Assembly (NCBI GenBank): GCA_904502005.1
Contig: CAJGDC010000001.1
Coordinates: 7,142 to 71,141 of the forward strand
Origin: an uncultured Alistipes sp.
GTDB lineage: Bacteria; Bacteroidota; Bacteroidia; Bacteroidales; Rikenellaceae
DNA: 64,000 bases
Direction of reading: 5' to 3'
The translations under genes and the position numbers were made by a program. Below are positions 53,534-62,175 of the stretch, one piece after another. Every line of letters begins with the position of its first letter. The first letter of the stretch is position 1. The notes beneath the pieces were generated by a model. That model did no database searches. It was not told the DNA's origin and saw only the letters and a program-made list of their open reading frames with translations.

Positions 53534-54334
53534 CTAACGAAGTACAGTAATATTATCGATAGCGAAATAGCTTGGGTATGTCATATACTCAGCCGTTGAG
53601 TCAACTCTCTTTCCTCCCTCTGTTGTACCCTCAAACATACGGAACTCAACACGTTTTACAGTTCCAAGTGCAGAGAGATCCCACTTTTTCCAACTTGAGA
53701 AGTTACGACCATCATATAGGTAGCACTCGGCTGTAGCTGTAGTATTACCCAACTCATCAACACCTGTAGCCTCAACGCGTACATAACCATTTTTCGGCAT
53801 TGCAGGGCTGAATGCATTGCCATTCTGCACAACTGCATTGGCATAGGCAGTAGGTATTATATATAGGTTGTCAATAACACCTGTACCATACTTAAACTCT
53901 AAGAATGGAGGGCATAGATTTGTTGCCACATAGCAAACGGCAAAATTTGCACCTGAGACTGGCTTCACGCCGATTGTAAGTTGCTGCTCATATGTAATAT
54001 TGGCGCTATTCTCAACAAAGTTTGAAATTGCTATACCACCGCCAAAGAAGGTGTTGTCCTTCCAATAGTCCGGCAGATAAGATGTCAGTGTTGTCTGATT
54101 ATCATACCACGCATATCCGTTGCCACCATAGAGCAAATCACCGCCATACTGAATTTTATCAATATACTGTGCCCACCAAGAGGTAGTTACAGTGCTACTA
54201 CCCTCTCCATCACCACCTGCAAAAGAGGTATCTTCAAAGGTTACAGTTGCCGGTTTTAAGACCTTCTCGGTCTGAGGTTTGTCGCAACTTGTAGCTATCA
54301 ACAGTGCGAGCGCAAAAATTGTAAATCTCTTCAT
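53534..54334 (-). CDS. DUF4465-type secreted lipoprotein
   Basis: 266 residues with lipoprotein signal FAIALLIATSC-like (TIFALALLIATSC). The body is beta-sandwich-like: VTFEDTSFAGGDGEGS near the start, then GYAWYDNQTTLTSYLPDYW, FGGGIAISNF and a final PSYFAIDNITVLR. This start-to-end pattern marks DUF4465, a jelly-roll-like domain found in extracellular proteins of Bacteroidetes and Planctomycetes. It begins 4 bases after rodA stops, so it rides on the rod-shape operon; why is unclear. Confidence 0.7.
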   Translation of the reverse strand: MKRFTIFALALLIATSCDKPQTEKVLKPATVTFEDTSFAGGDGEGSSTVTTSWWAQYIDKIQYGGDLLYGGNGYAWYDNQTTLTSYLPDYWKDNTFFGGGIAISNFVENSANITYEQQLTIGVKPVSGANFAVCYVATNLCPPFLEFKYGTGVIDNLYIIPTAYANAVVQNGNAFSPAMPKNGYVRVEATGVDELGNTTATAECYLYDGRNFSSWKKWDLSALGTVKRVEFRMFEGTTEGGKRVDSTAEYMTYPSYFAIDNITVLR

Positions 54335-54338
54335 ACTT

Positions 54339-55778
54339 CTATCGTTTAATTGGCGAGGCGTCGAGAGCTATGGCTACAAAGATAAGAATCGAAAAACCAA
54401 GCAGAGACGAACCTCCATAACTAATCAGTGGTAGCGGAATACCCATCACAGGTACTACGCCCATTGTCATTCCTATATTTATAAGGCAATGGAAAAATAT
54501 TATCGACGCAACGCAGTAGCAGTAGACTCGACCAAATCCTTCAAGTTGCCTATCGCCCATTCTCATCAATTTGAATATGAGCATAATCATCAGCGCAAAG
54601 AGTACCAGCACGCCCAAAAAGCCGAACTGCTCGCCTATTGTGCAGAAGATAAAGTCTGTATGTTTCTCTGGCACTCGGCTGTAGCGAATCATCACACCCT
54701 CAAGGAATCCCTGACCCGAGAATCCGCCTGCACCGATAGCAATCTTAGACTGCGCGACGTTGTACATCAAATCTCTATCATGATGCAGACCCAAGAATGT
54801 ACGAATACGATTCTGCTGGTGGAATGGCAGGTGGTGGAACACCATATCTGACGTCGGAAGACAGATTACCGAGACAGAGAATATCAGCACCAAGAAGTAT
54901 AGTTTACGAATATTTGCTCGGTATGCATAGATAACAACGCAGACCATTGAGGCGATAGTGACATAGAGCAAACACTCATAAAAACCGAACCTTCCCGGGG
55001 TGATGAAACAGAGTAGTAGGAAGAGTAGCGTGCTCAGCAAGAATAGTGAAGCTACATACTTGACGCACATCTTCCACTTATCGCGCATAATCATACCTGC
55101 GCTAAAGGTAAAGATGAATATCAGCGCCACCAGCAACACTGCCGGCGTGAATAGGAACGAGAGTATAAAGAGCGCTGCAAAGAATATTGCAGGCACGCAA
55201 ATCCAGTGGTCTAGGCCCTCACGATAGAACATAAAGAGGAACGAACAGAATACTAGTCCCGAGCCTGTATCATTCTGCAGCACAGCAATACCCAAAGGGA
55301 CACAGAGCAGCAATCCAACAATCAGCATATCGCCAAATCGCTGCACCGAGAAGTGGTAGTTGCTCATTATTCGCGCCACAGCCAGCGAGATACCCACCTT
55401 GGCAAGCTCCATAGGCTGAAGGGTAAAACCACCTACACCTAACCACGCCTTTGCGCCATTAACCGTCTTACCCAGCGGGGTGAAGGTCAGTAGCACTATA
55501 AAGACCGTTATAGCGCAGATGATATAGGCAAATTTGTGCCATAAACTCCTATCTAACAATAGAATTACAAGGGCGGCAACATACGATATGCCGAGCCAAA
55601 CCAAGTGCTTAATATACTTATGGTCAAAGCTAAAGAACTCATCCGAGCCCTCAAAGTATGTAGCGCTAAAGACTGCAACAAAGCCTATAATCGTAAGGAC
55701 GAAATAGAGCAACACCATGCTCATATCGACCCCTTGAAAGAGCTGCACGTCGCTATTATTTCTTCTTATGTCTATCAT
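54339..55778 (-). CDS. rodA: Peptidoglycan polymerase RodA (SEDS family)
   Basis: 479 residues, ten or more membrane segments. SEDS signatures: GAKAWLGVGGFTLQPMELAKVG near 108-130, RIRTFLGLHHDRD, and the C-terminal GVVPVMGIPLPLISYGGSSLLG. It is longer than E. coli RodA by about 100 residues, mostly in the middle region (about 190-330), as in other Bacteroidetes. It polymerises glycan strands for cell elongation with PBP2, whose gene overlaps it by 23 bases. Confidence 0.95.
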   Translation of the reverse strand: MIDIRRNNSDVQLFQGVDMSMVLLYFVLTIIGFVAVFSATYFEGSDEFFSFDHKYIKHLVWLGISYVAALVILLLDRSLWHKFAYIICAITVFIVLLTFTPLGKTVNGAKAWLGVGGFTLQPMELAKVGISLAVARIMSNYHFSVQRFGDMLIVGLLLCVPLGIAVLQNDTGSGLVFCSFLFMFYREGLDHWICVPAIFFAALFILSFLFTPAVLLVALIFIFTFSAGMIMRDKWKMCVKYVASLFLLSTLLFLLLCFITPGRFGFYECLLYVTIASMVCVVIYAYRANIRKLYFLVLIFSVSVICLPTSDMVFHHLPFHQQNRIRTFLGLHHDRDLMYNVAQSKIAIGAGGFSGQGFLEGVMIRYSRVPEKHTDFIFCTIGEQFGFLGVLVLFALMIMLIFKLMRMGDRQLEGFGRVYCYCVASIIFFHCLINIGMTMGVVPVMGIPLPLISYGGSSLLGFSILIFVAIALDASPIKR

Positions 55779-57603
55779 ACGCTTTATAGTAATCTAACTC
55801 AAGATTCTTCACATGCTCAACCAGCCATGGGCGGGTAACAGTATCGGTCAAATACATCTCCTCTATCAGCGATGCAATCGGCACAGCCGCCGTAGCTCCC
55901 CAGATTCCATGCTCAACATAGACTGCTATAGCAATCTTAGGGTTGTTTCGAGGTGCAAAGGAGATAAATGTTGAGTGGTCGTCACCCAGAGGATTCTGCG
56001 CAGTACCGGTCTTTCCACAGACATCCAGACCCTCAAGTCTTGCCGTCTGGCACGTTCCATCGCGATTCACAGCACGCCACATACCCTTAATAATCGTCTC
56101 AAAATGTTGTTTATCCACCGGAGTATAGTGCGCCGTGCGATACTTGACATCTATTGAGTCCTGACCCTCTATACCCTTAATGATATGCGGGGTGTAGTAA
56201 TATCCACGGTTTGCAATTGTCGCGGCGAAGTTTGCAAGCTGCAAGGTGGTAGATTGAATCTCTCCCTGACCAATAGAGACTGAGAGTACTGTAAGTGCAT
56301 TCCACGAGCCTCGATAGACTTTATCGTAATATTTACGCTCCTTGACAACGCCTTTGCGCTCGCCAAATAGATCTACATCCAGTTTTGAGTTAAATCCAAA
56401 GCTCTCAACATATTTGCGCCACGCCTCATATCCCTCCTTAGGAGATTTATACTTTTTATTCTCCAGAATATTACGAAAGACATTTGCAAAGTATGCATTA
56501 CATGACGTTGCAATAGCATAATCAAGGTCAAGTGGCGAGCGATGTTCGTGGCAGCCCATCTTCACACTACCAGAGCGATATCCCCTATTACAGCTATACC
56601 TATAGTGAGGTTTAAGCACACCCTCCTGCAGACCAATCAATCCATTAAGGAGCTTAAATGTTGAACCTGGAGGCTGCGACGAAGTCACTGCGCGGTTATA
56701 TAGCGGACGTCGCGGCTCATTCAGCAGGCGCATATAGTGATTACCACGGCCACGACCAACGACCAACTCATTAGGGTCAAAGGTTGGGGAAGATGCCATT
56801 ACAAGAATCTCTCCAGTACTTGGCTCAATGGCTACCACAGAGCCTACTTTACCCTCCATAAGCTCCTCGGCAAAGGCTTGCAGACGAGCATCGATTGTAC
56901 AGACGAGGTTTTTACCAGCCACAGCCTCCAGCTCGACAACATCTGTTGTTGCATGGTCGTCAAACTGATTTCGGCGAATACGACCCTTCTCTCCACGAAG
57001 TTCATTCTCATATGCCGACTCTATACCCTGCTCGCCAATATAGTCACCCATCACATAGTAACCCTCCTCATTCTGCTGCTCCAGAATCTTTGGGGATACC
57101 TCGCTAAGGCTACCCAATAGGTTGCCACCAATCTTGCGCGGATATTGTCTTATTGTCCTCGGAACTGTATAAAATCCAGAAGGATTCCACTCATCAAGCC
57201 TCAACTTTGCCTCGGCAGAGAGATACTTGACAACCGGCGATGCGACTCTACGACCAGCCTTGTTCGCCTTGAAGAAGGCATCTTTGAGGCGTTGAAGTGG
57301 CTCTCCGGTAATATTCATCAAGCGCAGTGTATCAAAGCCCTCTTTTTGTACCTCTCGCGGCACAACCATAAGGTCGTAGCAGATTTTATTCTGGATAAGA
57401 TACTCTCCATTACGGTCAAAGACCTCTCCACGTGGTGGGTAGGTGATGATGTATCGAATGACATTATCCTCCGCCTTGCTAAAGTAGTCACTTCCCTCAA
57501 TAAGCTGCAGATAACCCGCCACTACTGTAAATAGCAGAAAGACAGCCAGAACAATCGTGCGCAAGACTCTGTTACGTCTCGTATCATTTCGTGCATTGTT
57601 CAT
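55756..57603 (-). CDS. mrdA: Penicillin-binding protein 2 (MrdA)
   Basis: 615 residues. One N-terminal membrane anchor (VLRTIVLAVFLLFTVVAGYLQL), the dimerisation domain starting PPRGEVFDRNG, and the transpeptidase domain. Catalytic motifs: SxxK in QPPGSTFKLL near 315, SxN in ATSCNAYF near 368, and KTG in VCGKTGTAQNP near 525. It cross-links peptidoglycan during elongation, partnered with RodA and MreC. ATGA coupling joins it to mreD upstream. Confidence 0.96.
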   Translation of the reverse strand: MNNARNDTRRNRVLRTIVLAVFLLFTVVAGYLQLIEGSDYFSKAEDNVIRYIITYPPRGEVFDRNGEYLIQNKICYDLMVVPREVQKEGFDTLRLMNITGEPLQRLKDAFFKANKAGRRVASPVVKYLSAEAKLRLDEWNPSGFYTVPRTIRQYPRKIGGNLLGSLSEVSPKILEQQNEEGYYVMGDYIGEQGIESAYENELRGEKGRIRRNQFDDHATTDVVELEAVAGKNLVCTIDARLQAFAEELMEGKVGSVVAIEPSTGEILVMASSPTFDPNELVVGRGRGNHYMRLLNEPRRPLYNRAVTSSQPPGSTFKLLNGLIGLQEGVLKPHYRYSCNRGYRSGSVKMGCHEHRSPLDLDYAIATSCNAYFANVFRNILENKKYKSPKEGYEAWRKYVESFGFNSKLDVDLFGERKGVVKERKYYDKVYRGSWNALTVLSVSIGQGEIQSTTLQLANFAATIANRGYYYTPHIIKGIEGQDSIDVKYRTAHYTPVDKQHFETIIKGMWRAVNRDGTCQTARLEGLDVCGKTGTAQNPLGDDHSTFISFAPRNNPKIAIAVYVEHGIWGATAAVPIASLIEEMYLTDTVTRPWLVEHVKNLELDYYKAYDRHKKK

Positions 57604-58112
57604 CGCTGTGTCAGTTTTGCAGTAAAGATACCAATAAAGAAGTAGACCACCGCCACAGATACAAGTGTACTGATGGCTGTTCTGAGGGCTATAAAGTCAA
57701 GGTTAGCTGTTGTAAGGTGTTCAAAGCCAAAGAAAATCAGGCTATGTATCACCACCATCGCCACAACATAGTTATGGAATCGGCTTATACGTAGCTTTGT
57801 TGGTACACCTCCCTCGCCATCCATATCTGTATATGCAGCAAAGAAGTGGAGTATTGGACGGCGAAAATATGCCACCGGCAGAGTAGCAATGACATTAATT
57901 CCCACAACACCCATGGTAATATCCATCACCAAGCCCAAAAGTGTGCCGATAAGTATCATCTTGAGTGACGATGTTCCAAGCGGTGTCATAATAATGAGCA
58001 CGATATATGCCAGCGGAGCGATATAGGGGCTAAAGGTCAAATTATTGAGCAATAGCACCTGCACCAGCAGCACAACCACCACAAAAAGTATATACTGTGA
58101 ACGATTCTTCAT
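57600..58112 (-). CDS. mreD: Rod shape-determining protein MreD
   Basis: 170 residues with five or six membrane segments (ILFVVVVLLVQVLLLNN; IAPLAYIVLIIMTP; MILIGTLLGLVMDITMGVVG). MreD is poorly conserved, so the call rests on size, topology and position between mreC and mrdA. Its last bases overlap the mrdA start by 4. Confidence 0.9.
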   Translation of the reverse strand: MKNRSQYILFVVVVLLVQVLLLNNLTFSPYIAPLAYIVLIIMTPLGTSSLKMILIGTLLGLVMDITMGVVGINVIATLPVAYFRRPILHFFAAYTDMDGEGGVPTKLRISRFHNYVVAMVVIHSLIFFGFEHLTTANLDFIALRTAISTLVSVAVVYFFIGIFTAKLTQR

Positions 58113-58117
58113 TGTTA

Positions 58118-58981
58118 TCAGTTTGTTGTATCTTCGTTTTCAGGCTCCATAGATGTTGGTGAAGCCACTGGTTCCTGCTTAAGAATACGCACCTGCTCCA
58201 CCTCGCGGTTATCTACAAGGATAACGTTGTCGATACGAGATAGGTCGGCAGCTATCCTGAGTGTACAGCTAAACATTGTCTGCTCATCATTCATCTGCTT
58301 GCTCTCCACAGTTCCCAGTATCGTTCCACTTGGGAAGTACTCTGAGAAATCTATCGCCTCAACAGTCTCACCCTCCTCAAAAACCGCGTACTTTGATATG
58401 TCGGACATCTGCAGTGTATGAATATCGCCGCCACTCCAGTATACAGTACCCATACTTCTATCATCTGAGAGGCGAGCGCTGACCTTGAACGAGGTACTTA
58501 GTAGCGAAACTGCTATTGAGAAGCTCTGCGAGCAATTTGTAATATAACCCACAGCATATCCTTCAGGCGAGAGGACAGACATTCCGATGCGAACATTGTC
58601 ATCAATGCCCTTATTTACTACAAAGTAGTTAACCGAGCGGTTTAGGGTTTTACTAACCACCTTTGCCGGCACATACATATTGGGTGAGAGGTCTAACTCC
58701 GTCTGCACAGTCTGAGGATAGAGGGTTTGATAGTTTGACAACAGGCTCTCAAGCTCAGCAATTCGCTCATTTAGAGCAACATTATCCTGCTCTAATGAGA
58801 GATAATTTCCCAATTTAGTAAACAGACTACCACTCCAACCGCACAGATAGTAGCTCAAGCCACTGAGGCGCGACTGGGAGTAGGGCGTAGAGGTGGAGTA
58901 GTAGTATATCGCCATAACCTCAACAGCCAAGAATAGAAATGGGATGTATATCTTCTTAATGAAGTATATCAGTTTGTGCAT
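58118..58981 (-). CDS. mreC: Rod shape-determining protein MreC
   Basis: 287 residues. One N-terminal membrane segment (IPFLFLAVEVMAIYYY), a coiled coil (LEQDNVALNERIAELESLLSNYQ, about 63-85) and the beta-barrel MreC domain (VPAKVVSKTLNRSVNYFVVNKGIDDNVRIGMSVLSPEGYAVGYI). It bridges MreB in the cytoplasm to PBP2 in the periplasm. Acidic, Pro/Ser-rich C-terminal tail. Confidence 0.94.
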   Translation of the reverse strand: MHKLIYFIKKIYIPFLFLAVEVMAIYYYSTSTPYSQSRLSGLSYYLCGWSGSLFTKLGNYLSLEQDNVALNERIAELESLLSNYQTLYPQTVQTELDLSPNMYVPAKVVSKTLNRSVNYFVVNKGIDDNVRIGMSVLSPEGYAVGYITNCSQSFSIAVSLLSTSFKVSARLSDDRSMGTVYWSGGDIHTLQMSDISKYAVFEEGETVEAIDFSEYFPSGTILGTVESKQMNDEQTMFSCTLRIAADLSRIDNVILVDNREVEQVRILKQEPVASPTSMEPENEDTTN

Positions 58982-59053
58982 AACCCTAATGTTGCTTGTA
59001 AACGAGATAGGCTGTCTTATGCAGGCAGCCTATCTATTGCTGTAAAGTGCTAA

Positions 59054-60073
59054 CTATGCACGGATAAGGAACGAGTAACGGTCCATATTCTTGAGCGCCA
59101 AGTTTGTTCCGCGAACAACCGCACGCAGAGGATCCTCAGCCACATGGAACTGCAGACCTGTTCTGTCAGAAAGACGCTTAGTAAGACCCTTAATCATCGC
59201 ACCACCACCGGCAATGTAGACACCATTCTTCACCACATCAGAGTACAACTCTGCCGGCATATCTGAGAGCACAGACATCAGTGCATCATCAAGCTGAGCA
59301 AGCGAACCCTCAAGAGCGTACGCAATCTCGCTATAGTTCAGCGTTACGGTCTGCGGCAGCGAAGTGAGCACGCTTGGTCCGCTGATTGACATATCCTCTG
59401 GCTCCTCATCAAGCTCAGGCAGCGCAGCGCCAATCTTACACTTAATCTGCTCAGCTGTACGCTCACCAATGCGGATATTGTGCTGCACGCGAACATAGTT
59501 CTTAATATCAGCAGTAAAGACATCACCAGCGATATTGATAGACTTAGAGCAAACAATACCACCCAACGAGATACAAGCAATCTCCGAAGTACCACCACCG
59601 ATGTCAATAATCATATTACCCTCTGGAGCTGTTACATCAAGACCTGCACCGAGAGCAGCAGCCATAGGCTCAAAAATCATAGCAACCTCGCGACCACCAG
59701 CATGCTCTGCAGACTCGCGCACCGCACGAATCTCAACGTTTGTAGAGCCTGAAGGGATACAAATAACCATCTTAAGCGATGGCGAGAAGAGAGAACCCGT
59801 AGTCTTAATGCGGCCAATCATACCCTTGAGCATCAGCTCAGTAGCATCAAAATCCGCAATAACACCATTCTGAAGAGGGCGAATGGTACGAAGATTGTCA
59901 GGACACTTACCAATGTATCGTGCCGCCTCGTGACCAAAAGCCTTCAATTTACCCTGGAGATCCACCGCAATTACCGATGGCTCCTCAACTACAATCTCAT
60001 CATTGTAGACAATAAGCGTGTTGGCAGTACCCAAGTCAATAGCCAACTCGTGAGTTAACGAAAAAAGACCCAT
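59054..60073 (-). CDS. mreB: Rod shape-determining actin-like protein MreB
   Basis: 339 residues. Actin-fold nucleotide motifs: IDLGTANTLIVYNDEIVVEEPSVIAVD near 13-39, DIGGGTSEIACISLGG near 160-175 and GVYIAGGGAMIKGL near 290. MreB forms membrane-bound filaments that direct sidewall synthesis. It leads the operon mreB-mreC-mreD-mrdA-rodA-DUF4465; a 72-base gap to mreC holds no terminator that I can see. Confidence 0.97.
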   Translation of the reverse strand: MGLFSLTHELAIDLGTANTLIVYNDEIVVEEPSVIAVDLQGKLKAFGHEAARYIGKCPDNLRTIRPLQNGVIADFDATELMLKGMIGRIKTTGSLFSPSLKMVICIPSGSTNVEIRAVRESAEHAGGREVAMIFEPMAAALGAGLDVTAPEGNMIIDIGGGTSEIACISLGGIVCSKSINIAGDVFTADIKNYVRVQHNIRIGERTAEQIKCKIGAALPELDEEPEDMSISGPSVLTSLPQTVTLNYSEIAYALEGSLAQLDDALMSVLSDMPAELYSDVVKNGVYIAGGGAMIKGLTKRLSDRTGLQFHVAEDPLRAVVRGTNLALKNMDRYSFLIRA

Positions 60074-60140
60074 GTTATCTATTTTTTTACTTTTTCAACC
60101 CTACATTCACCCCAATTTGGAGCAAAGTGATATCTGGTTA

Positions 60141-60148
60141 CAAAGGTA
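60141..60148 (-). promoter_or_regulatory. Candidate -7 box for the mreB operon
   Basis: TACCTTTG on the minus strand, 67 bases before the mreB ATG; no -33 at ideal spacing. Confidence 0.5.
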
Positions 60149-60205
60149 CAAAAAAACAAATTAAACTTTTACAAAAAAATCACACTTTTTCACAATTTTT
60201 TTTAC

Positions 60206-60213
60206 TATCTTTG
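60206..60213 (+). promoter_or_regulatory. Candidate -7 box for pgi
   Basis: TATCTTTG, 47 bases before the pgi ATG, after a T-rich stretch; no exact TTTG at -33. Confidence 0.55.
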
Positions 60214-60260
60214 GAGTGCTTTTAATAGTACATACATAAATTTATAATACAGAACATTTT

Positions 60261-61592
60261 ATGGAACTAATCAAGCTTGATACCAACAGTGTAGGTATCG
60301 CAATTTCAGAAGAGATTAAGCGCGAGGCTATCGCAGCAAACGAACTTCTTCACGCAGGTGAGGGCAAGGGTAACGACTTCCTCGGTTGGATAACCCTTCC
60401 ATCAGACATTGACGAGGCTCACCTTGCCGCTATCAATGCACAGGCTGCTAAGCTGCGCGAGGTTGCAGAGGTTGTTATTTGCATCGGCATTGGTGGTTCA
60501 TACCTCGGTGCTAAGGCTGTCATTGATGCTATGACCAACTCTTTTGAGCTTCTTCACAAAACTCACAAGAACCCTATCGTTCTCTTTGCTGGTCAGAACA
60601 TCTCTGAGGACTATCTCGGCGAGATGATGGAGGCTCTGAAGGAGTACTCTATCGCTACAATCGTAGCATCTAAGTCTGGAACAACTACCGAGCCCGCTAT
60701 CGCCTTCCGCATCGTTAAGGAGGAGATTGAGCGTCGTTATGGCAAGGAGGATGCTAAGAATCGTATCGTAGCTATTACCGACAAGGCTCGTGGTGCACTT
60801 AAGACCCTTGCAACCCAGGAGGGCTACCCTACCTTTGTTATTCCTGACAATGTAGGCGGTCGTTTCTCTGTTCTCTCTCCTGTAGGTCTTCTTCCACTGG
60901 CTGTTGGCGGCGTGAATATCAACGAGCTTGTCGCTGGTGCAAAGGCTGTAGAGATTGCAACAAAGGCAGGCACTGCTTACGAGGAGAATATCTCTGCACA
61001 GTATGCAGCAGTGCGTAACGCACTCTATCGCGCAGGTAAGAAGATTGAGATTCTCGGTTCTTACGAGCCTAAGCTTGTAAATATCAACGAGTGGTGGAAG
61101 CAGCTCTATGGCGAGAGCGAGGGTAAGGATGGCAAGGGTATCTACCCTGCTTCTGTAACTCTTACAGCCGACCTTCACTCTATGGGTCAGTATATCCAGG
61201 ATGGTGAGCGCACCCTCTTTGAGACCATTATCTCTGTTGCTGCTCCAAAGTACGAGGTTCGCGTATGCTCAGACGAGGAGAACCTTGACGGACTTAACTA
61301 CCTTGCTGGTCGTCGTCTTAGCGACATTAACAGCATGGCAGAGCTTGGCGTTAAGATTGCCCACGTAGATGGCGGTGTACCTAACCTCCGCGTAGAGATT
61401 CCAGAGATTAACGAGCGTACACTTGGTGCACTTATCTACTTCTTTGAGAAGGCTTGCGGCATTAGCGGCTATATGCTCGGCGTAAATCCATTTGACCAGC
61501 CAGGCGTAGAGGCATACAAGAAGAATATGTTTGCCCTTCTTGAGAAGCCAGGTTACGAGGAGCAGACTGCAGCTATCAAGGCTCGTCTATAA
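60261..61592 (+). CDS. pgi: Glucose-6-phosphate isomerase
   Basis: 443 residues, the short bacterial type. Glycolytic enzyme interconverting glucose-6-phosphate and fructose-6-phosphate. Motifs: [16 protein letters not shown] near 73-88, [12 protein letters not shown] near 134-145, [20 protein letters not shown] near 198-217, and the C-terminal [16 protein letters not shown]. It is monocistronic with its own promoter and terminator. Divergent from mreB. Confidence 0.96.
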   Translation: MELIKLDTNSVGIAISEEIKREAIAANELLHAGEGKGNDFLGWITLPSDIDEAHLAAINAQAAKLREVAEVVICIGIGGSYLGAKAVIDAMTNSFELLHKTHKNPIVLFAGQNISEDYLGEMMEALKEYSIATIVASKSGTTTEPAIAFRIVKEEIERRYGKEDAKNRIVAITDKARGALKTLATQEGYPTFVIPDNVGGRFSVLSPVGLLPLAVGGVNINELVAGAKAVEIATKAGTAYEENISAQYAAVRNALYRAGKKIEILGSYEPKLVNINEWWKQLYGESEGKDGKGIYPASVTLTADLHSMGQYIQDGERTLFETIISVAAPKYEVRVCSDEENLDGLNYLAGRRLSDINSMAELGVKIAHVDGGVPNLRVEIPEINERTLGALIYFFEKACGISGYMLGVNPFDQPGVEAYKKNMFALLEKPGYEEQTAAIKARL

Positions 61593-61608
61593 TTCTCAGA
61601 ACTATATA

Positions 61609-61652
61609 AAAAGAAGATGCTCTGTCTGTTCTTGGACAGAGCATCTTCTTTT
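61609..61652 (+). terminator. Terminator after pgi
   Basis: AAAAGAAGATGCTCTGTC and GACAGAGCATCTTCTTTT pair perfectly (18 pairs) around an 8-base loop. Confidence 0.9.
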
Positions 61653-61685
61653 ATAGCACTGACACACAACAAAATCGGCAAAAAA

Positions 61686-61717
61686 TTTGTAAGTATAGAG
61701 AATTATTATTATCTTTG
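61686..61717 (+). promoter_or_regulatory. Promoter of the TraR/DksA gene
   Basis: TTTG (61686-61689), 20 bases, TATCTTTG (61710-61717); the ATG is 22 bases further. Confidence 0.75.
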
Positions 61718-61739
61718 ATAAAACTAAAACCTTAAAACT

Positions 61740-62123
61740 ATGGCAGAGACTGTTGTAACCAGATATAGTGACGCCGAGCTAGCCGAGTTCAAGGCGCTCA
61801 TTCTGGAAAAATTAGAGGTGGCACGAAGCGATTATGAGCAGTTACGTGCCTCTATAACCCGCTCGGCTGATAACGACACTGAGGACACCTCGCCAACCTT
61901 CAAGGTGCTGGAGGAGGGCGCCATGACCCTCTCAAAGGAGGAGATTGAACGCCTCGCAGCTCACCAACTAAAGTTTATCAAGAACCTTGAGCTGGCACTT
62001 ATCCGCATCGAACACAAGACCTACGGCATCTGCAAGACTACCGGCAAGCTAATCCCTCGAGAGCGACTACTCCGCGTACCACACGCAACAGAGTGCATCG
62101 AGGCCAAGGAGGCACGCAAGTAG
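61740..62123 (+). CDS. TraR/DksA-family protein with degenerate zinc finger
   Basis: 127 residues: an N-terminal coiled coil (ELAEFKALILEKLEVARSDYEQLRASI), an acidic tip (NDTEDTSPTF), a second helix and the C-terminal finger (YGICKTTGKLIPRERLLRVPHATECIEAKEA). DksA-type proteins enter the RNA polymerase secondary channel and tune rRNA and stress transcription. Only two of the usual four zinc cysteines remain (in GIC and TEC), so the fold may be zinc-free, as in cysteine-poor DksA relatives. It is monocistronic. Confidence 0.85.
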   Translation: MAETVVTRYSDAELAEFKALILEKLEVARSDYEQLRASITRSADNDTEDTSPTFKVLEEGAMTLSKEEIERLAAHQLKFIKNLELALIRIEHKTYGICKTTGKLIPRERLLRVPHATECIEAKEARK

Positions 62124-62137
62124 TATTTTACAATAAA

Positions 62138-62175
62138 AAAAATTAGAGGTTGCAAATTTGCAACCTCTAATTTTT
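62138..62175. terminator. Perfect palindromic two-way terminator
   Basis: AAAAATTAGAGGTTGCAAA and its exact complement (62138-62156 with 62157-62175) form a 38-base palindrome between convergent genes. It ends directly before the stop codon of the synthase gene. Confidence 0.88.
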
